From: Xylona heveae TC161
Lineage: Eukaryota > Ascomycota > Xylonomycetes > Xylonales > Xylonaceae
Assembly: GCF_001619985.1 (NCBI RefSeq)
Contig: NW_017264205.1
Location: 372,001-436,000 of the forward strand
Length of the DNA stretch: 64,000 nt
Direction of reading: 5' to 3'
Below are positions 60,801 to 64,000 of the stretch, in pieces (position 1 is the stretch's first letter; every line of letters begins with the position of its first letter). The notes below the pieces were generated by a model. That model saw only the letters and a program-made list of their open reading frames with translations, was not told the origin of the DNA and did not search any database. Both the position numbers and the translations under genes were made by a program.

Positions 60801-61224
60801 CGATCTAAATTCTTCCAAAGTCCTTTATAGTCACTGACAGTTGGTTCAGAATCGTCGTCTCATTGAAAGCTACCGAAGTGAGACAGAAGCCAAAAGGAAG
60901 GAAATTGACGAGCTCGGCACCAAGCCTGCAGTCTTCCAATCTTCTCGTTGTGCGGAATGCGGCGGCACTCTTGATTTGCCCAAAGTGCACTTTATGTGCA
61001 AGCACTCCTTTCACCAGCGCTGTCTCAACCAGATGGATGACGAGGTAGAGTGCCCCGTTTGCGCCCCTCAGAATGCCACAATCCGCGCGATACGGCGTGC
61101 CCAGGACGAGTCTGCCGATAAGCACGAGATGTTTCGCGATGCGTTGCAGCGAAGTAGCGACAAGTTTGGCACAATTAGCGAGTTTTTTGGCCGGGGTGTC
61201 ATGTCTGTGCCTACGCTGGAGTGA
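57874..61224 (+). CDS. VPS11: Vacuolar protein sorting protein Vps11 (Pep5), CORVET/HOPS core
   Basis: Core subunit of the CORVET and HOPS tethering complexes at endosome and vacuole. Nine exons: 57874-57885, 57961-58035, 58098-58397, 58459-59094, 59148-59381, 59439-59774, 59828-60337, 60397-60795, 60850-61224; 958 residues. The start MSLA|WKTFNFFEVSQIQLP comes from a 12-nt coding exon; the next exon has no ATG in frame and is preceded by a stop and a good acceptor. N-terminal propeller (CICTGSEAIFLGGADGVVRI, GFANGSVTVIRGDLIHDRG), then clathrin-like helical repeats (YLYQKGEYDAAMQQYLKAIDNTEPSQVIRK, LLLNCYAKLKD, ALEYIWRLEP). The C-terminal RING-H2 is CAECGG..CKHSFHQRC..CPVC (about 872-910), ending FFGRGVM. 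All introns are 53-75 nt. Confidence 0.95.
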
Positions 61225-61732
61225 TCCTCGACTATTCTCCATGGGCCTGCCACCTTACATTTCCTTGTCAAGATAATTTTTGAATAAGGTATCTGACTGA
61301 TGGACTATCATATTATTTCTCTGCATTGCACGGTATACCTTTGTACAGATTCTTTTCATTTACTGTCTTTTCCTCCGCCATCTGTGGAGTCACGGCGCTT
61401 GAGGAGCTAAGAGGTAGAGGCGGTTGGCTCTTTGGCAGAGGCGAAAAATGTCACTTATATCATGATACCTATTATGTAGTCAGCGAGAAGTAATGTATTT
61501 GTGTAACAAGCATGAATGACCAAAAGCTCCAGTGAAATCCGTAGTCACAGTTGCGATATTGTCAGTCACGTGATCTCGCGTTGGCATCGCGTCGGGGGTT
61601 ATCGCACCTCAATACAGAGCATTCATCATGCCTTCAATGATTAGATCTTCATTTGCATTTCAACAGTACGTTACTTTGAGCATTGCATTGAAGTATATGG
61701 TGAGATGAGCCAGTCCGATAGATGTGGGTGGC
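61225..61732. other. VPS11 to final gene intergenic region
   Basis: VPS11 3' end and promoter of the last gene. A perfect TCACGTGA lies at 61565-61572, about 160 bp before the likely start. An ATG at 61628 followed by a possible donor at 61666 does not connect in the right phase to the next exon. No separate gene. Confidence 0.5.
61565..61572. promoter_or_regulatory. TCACGTGA palindrome upstream of last gene
   Basis: Perfect palindrome with the CACGTG core, close to the likely translation start of the final gene. Same 8-mer as at 10618 and 36489. Candidate bHLH (Cbf1-like) site. Confidence 0.4.
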
Positions 61733-64000
61733 ATGAATATGGGACAGCTGGATTGGCCCACTCTCCGGACAAGAAGTGTGGTTTTGGACTCAGATGACGA
61801 AGAAGACGATGAAGTCGCTATTGAGCAGCCGGGAGTTTTCTATAAAGAGGATCAAATCCAACTGGATAGCGAGGGAAACGATGGTCATCATCATGAAAAT
61901 GTCCAGGTTCATGCAGATTGCGAAGGAGGCAGCTACTTCCAAACTATGACTGCTTCGCCTGCCCTGTCACAAGGAAGAGATGCAATTGACAGTGAAAGTG
62001 TCAAATTGCGTCCCAAGGAAACAAACGATGTTCAAATAGAGGGGAAAAGGCCCAAGTCGAGCCGTCAAGAAACGACATATACCGGTAAGTCCTCCGAAAA
62101 AACGTTATTTTCACATCTGCGATATCATTGTTTAATACCCAGATATCCGTAAATATCATTTTGCACACATTGTCTTTCGATTGATGATTCTTAAATCCTG
62201 ATGTATTCCTTACTGAGCCTATGGTTTCCTATACACATTGCTCCCATCAGTTGTCTCGCGCTCGATACGTGCGGACCTGCGAGCAGTAAACCTTTCCTTT
62301 CTTGCTTGCAAACTTCTCAATTAATATTTCTGCTGAATCATTGCTTTCAGACTCTGTGTTGAGCGGGGATATTCTTGAAGCACGTCATGCCCTGATCAAG
62401 CCTTCTCCAGGCAGAGTTTCGGACTTGGTCACCGCTGCTGAAGCCCGGGATTCTAGCCCGGGCAGAAAAACAGAGCTGTTTACGCAGAGTGAAAGAATGC
62501 CGGTGACTAATCCTGGTCTCGATGCCACCAGCCTAACAGACGAACCCTTGATATTTTCTACCAATGCTGGGATAGACATCAGTGCGGCAGCCGGCGCTTT
62601 TCTGTCTGAGCCTGCAGAGTCTAGACTGAAACGGAGACGCACTTCAATTGGCTTTGGCGATGACAACCAACTCCACAAGATCGAACGGGCAAACAAACCT
62701 CGCAGGAGAAATAGTGAAATTGGGCTGGGAAGATCGAACTTTCCGCCTAGTAAACATGCCCAATCTCAAGAGTTGCCGGACATTTGGGAATTTCCTAGTA
62801 GCGGCGAGTCGAACGATCCATTACACGAAAAGCATGAGTCGCAAACTTGCCATGGTAGCAAAGCCAGCATTTTCAAGCTCGACAAGAAAGGCCATTGCCA
62901 TGGTGCAATAAGTCCTCACAAGCGACGCCGGCGATCCCCAGCAGAAGGTGCTGCTTGCAATAAAATTAATTCAGCGGAGACAGCTGCCGTGGCAGCGCCG
63001 CTAGAGTATCATTCTATCAACTTCAAATTTTCCCCAGCCTCGAATGGCCTCCGGGGAAGAAACATTATCACAGAAAATGATGACGGAAGTGAACGTATTC
63101 CATTGGAAAATCCACATGACATCTCCTCTTCTTTACCACCAACGACTACTTCAATGAGTACTGATACTTCACATATCTCTCCCTTACCACGTCCATTGCT
63201 AGCAGAACAATTGAAAACACAACCTCGCATAAAGGACCATCTCAGCTCTAACCCCGAAACGTATGCTCCAGCGGACCTCTTTGAACGTCTTCCTGGCGAG
63301 TCAAGCACTCTTCCAAATACCACTCCAAGCCAGTCAATATCCAAGGATACCAAGATCGGCAAGGAAAGCAATTCTCTAGACACTCCGGCTAGTCAATTCT
63401 CTAGGCCTATGCCGAGTAGCCCGCCGTCAAAATCTGTCGAACCGAACTCAAATTCAGACCGCGGAATATCTCCGCCCAGGCAGACAAGCATCCAAGTCAG
63501 GATCCCGGGCAATAAAATGTCCACGAATGACTTCCCGGACGAGATCTCAATGCTTTCACGGCCGCGCATTCGAAGGAAACGCCGCACAAAAACTAGCATG
63601 GGTTTCACGCTGCCACCTCGTGAGATGTCTGATTCGGAAGACGAGGATTTTGCGCCGAAGGCGGCTTCAAAAGACAAACCAATCTTTAATGATGATGACA
63701 AGGATCATAGCGATGTCTTAGAGGCAGATGAGCTGGAGGCAGACGGCTACGGTATCAGGGATAGCGGCCTCCCACGGGAGCATTATAGACCACGGCCTAG
63801 CCGGTCACGCGCAAGCAAGATCGAGTTTGACTACCCAATTGACTTTTCAAAGCGCCCAGAAGCCCAACTGAAGGCTCGGCGCCGAAAGAGCAGGGCTTCG
63901 GACAAAGAAAATGAGGCGACAGAAGACGCCCAATCTGGCATTCAATCGCTCCGTCCGGAAAATGTGGGGGTCAAACATGATATCAGGGATCCTCATCAGG
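61733..64000 (+). CDS. Uncharacterised Ser/Pro- and charge-rich protein, 3' end outside window
   Basis: Two exons: 61733-62084 and 62351 to the end (intron 266 nt; GTAAGT donor, TTTCAG acceptor). At least 666 residues with no stop before the window edge. I take ATG 61733 (MNMGQLDWPTLRTRSVVLDSDDEEDD); an upstream exon is possible. It is disordered and charged: acidic DSDDEEDDE at the front, basic KRRR and RRKRR clusters that could be nuclear signals, many SP sites, an IRRKRRTKTSMGF basic stretch and MSDSEDEDFAPKA late in the frame, then LPREHYRPRPSRSRASK, a Pro/Arg motif that looks conserved. No family recognised; probably nuclear. The rest of the gene could reveal a domain. Confidence 0.72.

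Noticed and set aside
61628-61665. Possible first exon (MPSMIRSSFAFQ) for the last gene
   Set aside because: Splicing to the obvious acceptor gives the wrong phase for the coding frame that follows.
1-64000. CRISPR arrays, insertion sequences, retroelement or DNA-transposon ORFs
   Set aside because: No regular direct-repeat/spacer pattern, and no transposase, integrase or reverse transcriptase motif was found in the frames inspected.

Overview
The window looks like nuclear DNA of a filamentous ascomycete (Pezizomycotina, most likely Eurotiomycetes; the order is a guess). The reasons are short introns (mostly 50-80 nt) with GT..AG ends and CTAAC/CTGAC-like branch sites, long low-complexity coding regions, and typical fungal orthologues: the septation scaffold Cdc11/SnaD, Kcs1, Alg2, Mch1, Vps11, a WSC-domain secreted protein and a NACHT NLR-like protein. 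Bacterial signatures (operons, Shine-Dalgarno sites) are absent, and I saw no recognisable transposon or viral ORF.

Layout, left to right. 1-4345 (+): C-terminal part of a kinesin-4-like motor. 4346-7742: a very pyrimidine-rich 3' flank, then a gene-free stretch with several minisatellites. 7743-8624 (+): an unrecognised Pro-rich protein whose last 29 bp overlap the start of ALG2 (8596-10189, +). 11226-14288 (+): EME1, the partner of the Mus81 nuclease. 14588-14702 (-): an intron-containing tRNA-Leu(AAG). 15614-17859 (+): MCH1-like MFS transporter, convergent with an APC-family choline/amino-acid permease (20120-18202, -). 23998-21003 (-): a NACHT STAND protein with two degenerate ankyrin-like motifs. 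30621-26049 (-): the inositol hexakisphosphate kinase Kcs1. 36246-33430 (-): a large uncharacterised protein, divergent from cdc11/snaD (37678-44125, +). 52670-45498 (-): a huge secreted mosaic of beta-propeller, three immunoglobulin-like repeats, seven WSC domains and a Ser-rich stalk. 52671-57873 is gene-poor. 57874-61224 (+): VPS11, with a 12-nt coding first exon. 61733 to the end (+): an unrecognised, disordered, probably nuclear protein that runs off the window.

The genes are mostly unlinked housekeeping functions (transport along microtubules, N-glycan assembly, recombination, inositol pyrophosphate signalling, septation, vacuole/endosome tethering) with two accessory-type genes, the NACHT protein and the WSC mosaic. 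I do not see a biosynthetic cluster. Coordinates of multi-exon genes span first to last coding base; exon and intron positions were worked out by hand from splice signals and reading-frame continuity and given in each entry.
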